Shown here piece after piece: positions 14,352 to 21,140 of a stretch of DNA of 64,000 nt. Made by a program: the position numbers and the translations under genes. How positions within the stretch are numbered: position 1 is the stretch's first letter; every line of letters starts with the position of its first letter. Origin of the DNA: JAUVHV01 sp964523875. GTDB taxonomy: Bacteria > Omnitrophota > Gorgyraeia > JABMRG01. The notes beneath the pieces are model-generated. The model made no database searches and had not been told where the DNA came from. It saw only the letters and a program-made list of their open reading frames with translations. The stretch covers positions 20,304 through 84,303 of the forward strand of contig CAZGAS010000001.1 in the NCBI GenBank assembly GCA_964523875.1. Direction: 5' to 3'.

Positions 14352-15464
14352 ATGAAAATACAAAAATACATTATATTAATATTTACACTTTTACTTGCTG
14401 GCTGCGTTACCACACCGGTAAGAGAGAAGGCTGCGATAAAATCCCCTGCTTATTCCATAGGAGGTATATCTTATGTCAGCCTGGGCTCTGTTGTAGATAC
14501 ATATAACCTAAAGTACAATTGGGATGCGATAGCGAAAAAACTGGCCCTCTATAAAGGAGACAATCAAGTAGAGCTTGCCCTGACAAGCGATATCGCGCTG
14601 GTAGATGGCCTGCCAGTAAAACTTAGCGGCCCTGTCAAGTTGTACAAAAGCAGCATAATGCTTCCAAGGGATTTTTCAGAGACAATATTAAAGAAGGCCT
14701 TTGTAAAAAAACGCGCGATTAAGGTTATAAGAAAAAAACCAGTTAAATCAGAATGCGCTTATACAATAGGAAAGATTGTCATTGACCCCGGACATGGGGG
14801 CAAGGATCCCGGCGCTATTGGCAGATTCAGTTTGAGGGAGAAGGACATTACCCTTGATATAGCAAAGAGGCTCAAGCGTCATCTTGAGCAGGCGCGTATT
14901 GATGTCTCCCTTACACGCTCTGATGACAGCTTTGTATCGCTTTGGCGAAGAGCGGATATAGCGAATAAGAAGGGCGCGGATTTTTTTATAAGTATTCACG
15001 CCAACGCGGCCCATTCCAGGCAGGCTAAGGGTTTTGAGGTATTTTATCTTTCAGAGGCAGTTGATGATAACGCTAGAGCGATTGCCGCGGCGGAAAATGC
15101 TTTTTTAAAGTATGAGGATTCTTCATTTGGTTACGCAAAACCGTCGAATAGTCTGGAAGCGACATTGTGGGATATCTGTTATAGCGAAAACAGGCGCGAG
15201 TCCATTGAATTAGCGAAGTGTATTACCCGCGCCGCCTATGAGCAGCTAAAGGCAAAAGACAGGGGTCAAAAGGGCGCGCGTTTTTATGTGCTAAAGGGCG
15301 CGAAGATGCCCTCAGTCCTGATAGAGGTAGGATTCATCTCAAACAAACAGGAAGCCGCGAAGCTCAAGGATTCTTTTTATCGCGAGAAGGTAGCAAGGGC
15401 CATAGCCTCGGGTATTATATATTATAAAAATGAATATGAGACAGAAGACGGTTTTACAAGGTAA
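14352..15464 (+). CDS. N-acetylmuramoyl-L-alanine amidase, lipoprotein (AmiA/B/C type)
   Basis: This amidase cuts the bond between muramic acid and the stem peptide. The N-terminus is a lipoprotein signal with lipobox LLAGC (about residue 18). Residues 35-90 resemble a copper-amine-oxidase-like N-terminal substrate domain (VSLGSVVDTYNLKYNWD). The Amidase_3 domain covers about 140-365 with zinc ligands and catalytic residues in IDPGHGGKDPGAIG, the glutamate of REKDITLDIAKRL, SIHANAAHS and the closing VLIEVGFISN. It is probably anchored in the envelope. The 3' end overlaps murI by 35 bases, pairing two peptidoglycan genes. Confidence 0.93.
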   Translation: MKIQKYIILIFTLLLAGCVTTPVREKAAIKSPAYSIGGISYVSLGSVVDTYNLKYNWDAIAKKLALYKGDNQVELALTSDIALVDGLPVKLSGPVKLYKSSIMLPRDFSETILKKAFVKKRAIKVIRKKPVKSECAYTIGKIVIDPGHGGKDPGAIGRFSLREKDITLDIAKRLKRHLEQARIDVSLTRSDDSFVSLWRRADIANKKGADFFISIHANAAHSRQAKGFEVFYLSEAVDDNARAIAAAENAFLKYEDSSFGYAKPSNSLEATLWDICYSENRRESIELAKCITRAAYEQLKAKDRGQKGARFYVLKGAKMPSVLIEVGFISNKQEAAKLKDSFYREKVARAIASGIIYYKNEYETEDGFTR

Positions 15465-16266
15465 CGACAACAGGCCCATAGGGGTATTTGATTCCGGTGT
15501 AGGCGGGCTTACGGTTGTAAAGGAGCTTATAAAACAGCTTCCCGGAGAGGATATAATCTATTTCGGGGATACCGCGCGTGTTCCTTATGGTACAAAGTCG
15601 CGCCAGGCTATCATAAGGTTCTCTATAGAGAACGCGATTTTTCTTCTTAAGCATAATGTAAAATTAATAGTTGTCGCGTGTAATACATCATCCAGTGTCT
15701 CGCTCGCTGCCTTGCGGAGAAACTTTAAGGTACCTATCCTGGGCGTAATTCACCCAGGCGCGTTAGAGGCAACGGCCGCGACCAGAAACAATAGAATAGG
15801 CGTTATAGGTACTACCGCTACAATCACAAGCAACGCTTATGAAAAACAGATATTAAAGATTGATACTTGTTTTAAGGTATTTTCACAAAGCTGTCCTCTC
15901 TTTGTGTCTTTAGCTGAGGAGGGCTGGCTTGATGGAAAGATTACACGTGATATCGCGCGTTCGTATATAGCGCCTCTTAATTCCAGGTCTATAGACACCT
16001 TAATATTGGGTTGTACACATTACCCGTTGCTTAAAAAGGCAATAGCGAAAGTTACAGGCAAGGATATCGTACTTATAGATTCAGCGGCATCCATAGCGAG
16101 ATCAGCTAAGATGTTATTGAAGAAAGAAGGCAAGTTAAGCAAAAACCAGCGTAACGCGCGGGCAAATTTTTTTGTAACTGACGCGCCAGGGCATTTTAAG
16201 GATATAGGAGAGAAGTTTTTAGGAAAAGAGCTTATTAACGTGAGGAAAACAGATTATGGGATATAG
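15430..16266 (+). CDS. murI: glutamate racemase
   Basis: MurI makes D-glutamate for peptidoglycan. The 278-residue product contains PIGVFDSGVGGLTV, VACNTSSSVSLAAL with the first catalytic cysteine and LILGCTHYPLL with the second. The start at 15430 lies inside the amidase gene; ATG 15436 is equally possible, and the conserved family N-terminus (RPIGVFDSG) begins only about 14 residues in. The 3' end overlaps queD by 11 bases. Confidence 0.96.
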   Translation: MNMRQKTVLQGNDNRPIGVFDSGVGGLTVVKELIKQLPGEDIIYFGDTARVPYGTKSRQAIIRFSIENAIFLLKHNVKLIVVACNTSSSVSLAALRRNFKVPILGVIHPGALEATAATRNNRIGVIGTTATITSNAYEKQILKIDTCFKVFSQSCPLFVSLAEEGWLDGKITRDIARSYIAPLNSRSIDTLILGCTHYPLLKKAIAKVTGKDIVLIDSAASIARSAKMLLKKEGKLSKNQRNARANFFVTDAPGHFKDIGEKFLGKELINVRKTDYGI

Positions 16267-16639
16267 ATTAAAGGTTGAGTCGTCTTTTTCCGCGGCGCAC
16301 CGTTTGAGAGAGTATCATGGTAAATGCGAGAGCCTGCATGGGCATAACTGGAAGGTAGAGATATCCATTGTATCGGATACCCTGGATAAGGCCGGGATGG
16401 TACTGGATTTTAAAAAGATAAAGGCTATGCTGAGTAAGATACTTGGTGAGCTTGATCATAAAGAACTGAACAAACTGTCTCATTTTAAGAAGTATAACCC
16501 CACATCCGAGTTGATAGCTGAATATATATTTAATAGGTGCAGCAGGAGATTACGAGCCCCCTTAGTATTAGAGAGCGTGTCTGTATGGGAGACGCCGAGT
16601 TCCTGCGCTGTCTATTATAAGAATCCGGATGATAAATAG
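16256..16639 (+). CDS. queD: 6-carboxy-5,6,7,8-tetrahydropterin synthase QueD
   Basis: QueD converts dihydroneopterin triphosphate to 6-carboxytetrahydropterin, the first committed step of queuosine synthesis. In 127 residues it has the zinc-binding and catalytic motif set: FSAAHRLREYHGKCESLHGH (histidines and catalytic cysteine), then ELDHKELN, and VWETPSSCAVY at the end. It is the first of four tightly overlapping genes (queD, queC, queE, queF) that complete the path to preQ1. Confidence 0.96.
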   Translation: MGYRLKVESSFSAAHRLREYHGKCESLHGHNWKVEISIVSDTLDKAGMVLDFKKIKAMLSKILGELDHKELNKLSHFKKYNPTSELIAEYIFNRCSRRLRAPLVLESVSVWETPSSCAVYYKNPDDK

Positions 16640-17366
16640 AAAGCCGGCAATTATGAAGAGAGTTAGAAGTTCAGTTAAAAAGCCCGGACACAAAGCAGCC
16701 CCTGTTGTAAAGAAAGCCGTAGTCCTGCTTTCAGGCGGGCTCGACTCAGCGACAGTCTTTTCTTACGCCTTGTCAAAAGGCTATGAAGTTTTTTGTCTCA
16801 GCTTTGATTATGGCCAGAGACACAAGAAGGAATTACAGTGTGCCAAGCGCCTCGCTAAATTAAATAATTCTAACTGGCAATTGGTAAAGATGTCTTTTCC
16901 ATGGAAAGGAAGCGCGTTGCTTGATAAGAAAACGCAGCTTTCACAATCCGGAAAGATTACAAAGTCGATACCAAACACTTATGTCCCCTCGCGCAACATT
17001 ATATTTTTAAGTTATGCCGCTTCCTACGCGGAGGTAATAGGCGCGGATACGATATTCATCGGGGCAAATCAGATAGATTATAGCGGATATCCTGATTGCA
17101 GAAGTTCTTTTTTATCCGCTTTTGAGTCAGCGGTTAACAAGGGCACAAAAAGAGGTGTTAGCGGTAAAAAGATAAAAATAACCTCCCCATTGATTCTAAA
17201 GAATAAGAAGGATATAATAAAGATGGGTTCTAAGCTTGGTGTGTTATTTCAGTACACATGGAGCTGTTATGAGGGGGGGAGTTCTCCATGCGGAAAGTGC
17301 GACTCGTGTGTAATTCGAAAAAAGGGATTTGATGCCGCTGGCATTAAGGACCCATTAAGAAAATAA
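16629..17366 (+). CDS. queC: 7-cyano-7-deazaguanine synthase QueC
   Basis: QueC converts carboxydeazaguanine to preQ0 using ATP and ammonia. The PP-loop motif LLSGGLDSATV is near residue 35, and the zinc site SCYEGGSSPCGKCDSC is near the C-terminus. The first 28 residues (ending PVVKKAVVLLSGG) are longer and more basic than usual, so the true start may be internal, such as ATG 16653. It overlaps queD by 11 bases and shares one base with queE. Confidence 0.96.
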   Translation: MINRKPAIMKRVRSSVKKPGHKAAPVVKKAVVLLSGGLDSATVFSYALSKGYEVFCLSFDYGQRHKKELQCAKRLAKLNNSNWQLVKMSFPWKGSALLDKKTQLSQSGKITKSIPNTYVPSRNIIFLSYAASYAEVIGADTIFIGANQIDYSGYPDCRSSFLSAFESAVNKGTKRGVSGKKIKITSPLILKNKKDIIKMGSKLGVLFQYTWSCYEGGSSPCGKCDSCVIRKKGFDAAGIKDPLRK

Positions 17367-18061
17367 TGGATGACAAGGCAGAGATTATAGAGATATTCTC
17401 TTCTGTGCAGGGAGAGGGCTTACATATAGGCAGGAGGCAGATTTTCCTACGTTTTAAAGGGTGTAACCTGGATTGTAGCTTTTGCGATACAGATAAAGAA
17501 CAGCCCGCCGCTCTATATGACATAGATGAAGTCCTTGAAAAGATAGACATCCTTAACATCTCAAGTATACACAACGCGGTTGTCATAACAGGTGGTGAAC
17601 CTCTCTTGCGTAGTAAATTTTTAAAGAGGCTCTTGCCAAGAGTCAGGGAGAGGGGTTTTAAGGTCTGCCTCGAGACTAATGCTACATTGGCAAAAAACCT
17701 TTCTGATGTTATAGAGTATCTGGACACTATATTTGTTGATATAAAACTGCCAAGTGTTGGTAAAAATAAACCATGCTGGCAGGAACATAAGGATTTTTTA
17801 GAGGTAGCCTTTGACAAAGAATTTTTTGTCAAGGTTGTGGTTTCAAGTAGTATAGATATCGCGGAATTTGATAAGGCGATAGAGCTTGTCAGGCACGCTA
17901 GCTTTGATATACCGTTTGTTATCCAGCCTGAGACTAAGAAGGGTTGCTCTAAATTGAATATATCAGCTGATGAGATACTAAACCTGCAGGAGATGGCCCT
18001 TAAGCGGCTAAATAATGTTTTGGTAATTCCTCAGGCGCATAAGATGATGGGGATAAGATGA
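17366..18061 (+). CDS. queE: 7-carboxy-7-deazaguanine synthase QueE (radical SAM)
   Basis: QueE rearranges carboxytetrahydropterin to 7-carboxy-7-deazaguanine. The N-terminal substrate motif SSVQGEGLHIGRRQIFLR is followed by the radical-SAM cluster motif CNLDCSFCD (CX3CX2C, so the standard spacing) near residue 32 and by TGGEPLL for SAM binding. Length (231) is normal. The start is at the A of the queC stop (TAATG). Confidence 0.96.
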   Translation: MDDKAEIIEIFSSVQGEGLHIGRRQIFLRFKGCNLDCSFCDTDKEQPAALYDIDEVLEKIDILNISSIHNAVVITGGEPLLRSKFLKRLLPRVRERGFKVCLETNATLAKNLSDVIEYLDTIFVDIKLPSVGKNKPCWQEHKDFLEVAFDKEFFVKVVVSSSIDIAEFDKAIELVRHASFDIPFVIQPETKKGCSKLNISADEILNLQEMALKRLNNVLVIPQAHKMMGIR

Positions 18062-18453
18062 AAAAGACATATAAAAATTTACAGAATGATATACGGGATT
18101 TAGATATCCTGAAGATTGAGAGATGGAAAAATAAATATCCCGATAGAGACTATACGGTTTCTATAAAGACTGATGAGTTTACTTGTATATGCCCGAAGAC
18201 AGGCCTGCCGGATTATGCCGCTATATCTATAGACTATAACCCTGATAAGTATTGTGTCGAGCTTAAATCATTCAAGCTCTATCTGTTAGCCTATAGAAAT
18301 ATCGGAATTTTCCATGAGCATGTTATAAACAGAATCCTGGATGATTTTATTAAATCATGCAATCCGCGTTACGCGAAAATTATTGGTGAATTTGGTTTAA
18401 GGGGTGGGATAAGGACAACAGTGAGTAGAGAGCATGAGAGAGATAGAAGCTAA
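18058..18453 (+). CDS. queF: NADPH-dependent 7-cyano-7-deazaguanine reductase QueF (type I)
   Basis: QueF reduces preQ0 to preQ1 with NADPH. The 131-residue size is the short, single-domain type. The catalytic cysteine lies in FTCICPKTGLPDYA, the family motif ELKSFKLYLLAYRN follows, and IFHEHV is conserved. It overlaps queE by 4 bases (ATGA). With this gene the pathway to preQ1 is complete; tgt and queA are not in the window. Confidence 0.96.
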   Translation: MKKTYKNLQNDIRDLDILKIERWKNKYPDRDYTVSIKTDEFTCICPKTGLPDYAAISIDYNPDKYCVELKSFKLYLLAYRNIGIFHEHVINRILDDFIKSCNPRYAKIIGEFGLRGGIRTTVSREHERDRS

Positions 18454-19273
18454 AAAAATAAGAGAGGCTGTAAAGAGCCTGGCAATAAAGGCGAATTTTT
18501 CGTTACGCGAAGATATACTTAGCGCCTTGAAGAAGGCCTTTAGCCGGGAGAAGAAGCCTTACGCGAAAAGGACTCTTAAGATACTGATTGATAACGCTAA
18601 GATAGCGAAATCAGAAAGAATACCAATATGTCAGGATACAGGCTTTGCGGAGGTTTTTTGTAATATCGGAGGGGATGTCCATGTTAGGGGTGATATAGCC
18701 AGGGCTATAACAGAGGGCATAAAACTTGCTTATGCTGAGGGCTTTTTAAGGAAGTCTGTTGTATCAGACCCTATCCTGAGAAAGAATACAGGTACTAATA
18801 CGCCTTGCGTAATCCATTATGATATTGTAAAGGGGGATAAGATAAAACTGGCAGTTCTTCCTAAAGGATTTGGCAGTGAAAACGCCAGTACTGTTACGAT
18901 GTTAAGGCCTACAGCGTCAGAGGCTGAGATTATAACCCATATAGTAGAAGCAGTAAAGTCTTCCGCCGCGGATGCCTGCCCACCTATAGTAGTGGGAATA
19001 GGCATAGGCGGTACGCTTGATAAAGCAGCGCTATTGGCTATGAAGGCTATACTCAGGCCCATAGGTAAAAAGAGTCCTAAGAAGCATATCGCGCGTATGG
19101 AAAGAGAGATATTAATGAGATTAAATAAGACGGATATAGGGCCTGCCGGGTTAGGTGGAAAAACCACATGCCTGGGTGTAAATATTTTGCCTTTTCCTAC
19201 GCATATAGCCGGCCTCCCTGTTTGTATAAAAATAAGCTGTCACGCTACTCGCAGCGCCAGTTCTATTATATGA
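18434..19273 (+). CDS. fumarate hydratase class I, alpha subunit
   Basis: The 279-residue product is the N-terminal half of the iron-sulfur (class I) fumarase found as two chains in many anaerobes. Cluster cysteines fit ICQDTGFAEVFC, TGTNTPCVIHYD and GGKTTCLGVN. It would interconvert fumarate and malate in the cytoplasm. The start overlaps the queF end by 20 bases. The beta-subunit gene follows after 18 bases, so both chains are made together. A tartrate dehydratase of the same superfamily cannot be excluded from sequence alone. Confidence 0.92.
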   Translation: MREIEAKKIREAVKSLAIKANFSLREDILSALKKAFSREKKPYAKRTLKILIDNAKIAKSERIPICQDTGFAEVFCNIGGDVHVRGDIARAITEGIKLAYAEGFLRKSVVSDPILRKNTGTNTPCVIHYDIVKGDKIKLAVLPKGFGSENASTVTMLRPTASEAEIITHIVEAVKSSAADACPPIVVGIGIGGTLDKAALLAMKAILRPIGKKSPKKHIARMEREILMRLNKTDIGPAGLGGKTTCLGVNILPFPTHIAGLPVCIKISCHATRSASSII

Positions 19274-19291
19274 TTTATAGCGTAGGAAATT

Positions 19292-19831
19292 GTGCGAAAC
19301 GCATATTTTATGAAAAGAATATACCTACCACTAACTAAAGATGCAAGAGTAAAACTGAGAGCGGGAGATGAACTGCTTTTATGCGGTAAGCTTTATGCGG
19401 CACGTGATATGGCGCATAAAAGATTTGATAACGCGCTTAAAAAAAACCAGTCTTTGCCCCTTGACCTAAGAGATAATCTTATATATTATTGCGGGCCGAC
19501 ACCAGCGCGCCCGGGTGCTGTGATAGGTTCATGTGGGCCAACAACATCAAAACGCATGGATGGTTTTACGCCTAGGTTATTAAAAGAGGGATTAGCCGGT
19601 TCTATAGGAAAAGGAAGACGATGCCAGGATGTAATAGAGGCTATTAAAAGGTATAAAGCGGTATATCTTGTAACTGTAGGCGGAGCGGGGGCATATCTTT
19701 CAAAGAGGATACAAAAGGCAAGGATAATCGCGTATAAGGATCTAGGCTGTGAGGGGCTGTATGAGTTTTATGTTAAGGATTTTCCAGTAACAGTAGCTAT
19801 AGACTCAAAAGGCCGGAGTATATTCAAATAA
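19292..19831 (+). CDS. fumarate hydratase class I, beta subunit
   Basis: This 179-residue subunit completes the two-chain class I fumarase. It contains YCGPTPARPGAVIGSCGPTT, the following KRMDGFTP and the VTVGGAGAYLSKRI motif. GTG 19292 is preferred as start because TAGGA lies 6-10 bases before it; the in-frame ATG at 19310 has no ribosome site. The protein fits the beta subunit in length and position. Confidence 0.92.
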   Translation: MRNAYFMKRIYLPLTKDARVKLRAGDELLLCGKLYAARDMAHKRFDNALKKNQSLPLDLRDNLIYYCGPTPARPGAVIGSCGPTTSKRMDGFTPRLLKEGLAGSIGKGRRCQDVIEAIKRYKAVYLVTVGGAGAYLSKRIQKARIIAYKDLGCEGLYEFYVKDFPVTVAIDSKGRSIFK

Positions 19832-19851
19832 CCAGAGAGTAAAGGAATATT

Positions 19852-20538
19852 ATGAGAAAAGTAACTATCAGGACAGGTTTTATCAAATACGCGGAAGGTA
19901 GCTGCCTTATCGAGTTTGGTAACACAAAGGTTATATGTACCGCGTCTCTGGAAGATGGTGTACCACCATTTTTAAGAGGAAAAGGTTCCGGTTGGATTAC
20001 AGCGGAGTATAGCATGCTTCCACGCTCCTGCACAAAAAGAACCCCAAGGGAATCTTCCAAGGGCAAGGTTGGCGGCAGGACTCATGAGATACAGCGGCTC
20101 ATAGGAAGGTCGTTAAGGTCGGTTGTGGATATGCGCCTGTTAGGAGAGCGGACGATATGGATAGATTGTGATGTAATTCAGGGTGATGGTGGAACCAGGA
20201 CAGCCAGCATAACAGGCGCGTTCATAGCCCTTGTTATATGTCTTAAAAAGATGAAAAAAGATAAGCTTATAGAGTCTATACCTGTTAAAGACTATGTTGC
20301 CGCGGTTAGTGTAGGGATTTTAGGTGAAGATATTGCCCTTGATCTTGATTACGCGAAAGATTCTAAGGCAGATGTTGATATGAACGTGGTAATGACATCA
20401 TCCGGAAAATTTATTGAAATCCAGGGTACAGCGGAAGGTGAACCATTCAGTGCCACGCAGATGAAAAAAATGATATTATTAGCGGAGAGCGGGATTAAAA
20501 AGCTTATAGCAAAGCAGAAAGAGATATTAAAGGTTTGA
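19852..20538 (+). CDS. rph: ribonuclease PH
   Basis: RNase PH trims tRNA 3' ends by phosphorolysis. Family motifs are clear: GNTKVICTASLEDGVPPF, RTPRESSKGKVGGRTHEIQR, GRSLRSVVD and the phosphate-site region CDVIQGDGGTRTASITGAF. The protein is 228 residues, a few shorter at the N-terminus than usual (the RPDGR segment is reduced). AAAGGA precedes ATG 19852. Its stop overlaps the TTG start of rdgB, a very common gene pair. Confidence 0.95.
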   Translation: MRKVTIRTGFIKYAEGSCLIEFGNTKVICTASLEDGVPPFLRGKGSGWITAEYSMLPRSCTKRTPRESSKGKVGGRTHEIQRLIGRSLRSVVDMRLLGERTIWIDCDVIQGDGGTRTASITGAFIALVICLKKMKKDKLIESIPVKDYVAAVSVGILGEDIALDLDYAKDSKADVDMNVVMTSSGKFIEIQGTAEGEPFSATQMKKMILLAESGIKKLIAKQKEILKV

Positions 20539-21140
20539 AAGAGCTTTTATTGGCAACAAGCAACGCTAAGAAACTTGCTGAATTAAAAAGGATGCTCAGG
20601 GGCCATGGCATAAGAATTCTTGGATTGAATAGTTTTAAGACGCTTGGAAAAGTAGAAGAAGATCAAAAGACATTTAAGGCAAATGCCAGGAAAAAAGCAA
20701 TAGAGATATCCAAAAGAGTGGATAAGCTTGTTATGGCTGATGATTCCGGCCTTGAGGTTCCCGCTCTTGGCAACAGGCCGGGTATATATTCCGCGCGCTA
20801 TGCCGGTGCTTCGCAGGATGATAATAAAAATATCAATAAACTGCTTAAAGAGATGAAACACTTTAAAGGCAGAAAGAGGAAGGCGCGTTTTCGGTGTGCT
20901 GTATGCCTTTCAAAGGGCGATAAGGTTATCAGCATGGTAGAGGGCAGAGTTGATGGCAGTATAGCCTTAAAAAGGCAAGGTGTCGGCGGGTTTGGTTATG
21001 ATCCTGTTTTTGTTCCCGAAGGTTTTGGCAAGACCTTTGCTCAACTTAATTCCGCTACAAAAGACAGTATTAGTCATAGAGGCAGGGCCCTAATAGAGGC
21101 GAGGCAGGCTATTCTCCAATACTTCCAAAGATATTATTAA
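20535..21140 (+). CDS. rdgB: non-canonical purine NTP pyrophosphatase (RdgB/HAM1)
   Basis: This house-cleaning enzyme hydrolyses dITP and XTP. The TTG start at 20535 overlaps the rph stop and begins exactly at the family N-terminus (MKELLLATSNAKKLAELK). Other motifs: VMADDSGLEVPALGNRPG, YSARYAG, GVGGFGYDPVFVPEG and SHRGRAL. Length is 201. Its last 32 bases overlap the end of the minus-strand AsmA-like gene, so the two are convergent with no room for a separate terminator. Confidence 0.95.
   Translation: MKELLLATSNAKKLAELKRMLRGHGIRILGLNSFKTLGKVEEDQKTFKANARKKAIEISKRVDKLVMADDSGLEVPALGNRPGIYSARYAGASQDDNKNINKLLKEMKHFKGRKRKARFRCAVCLSKGDKVISMVEGRVDGSIALKRQGVGGFGYDPVFVPEGFGKTFAQLNSATKDSISHRGRALIEARQAILQYFQRYY

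Noticed and set aside
16629..18061. preQ1 riboswitch inside the que operon
   Set aside because: The genes overlap with no leader, and no preQ1-type pseudoknot was seen before queD, which itself overlaps murI.
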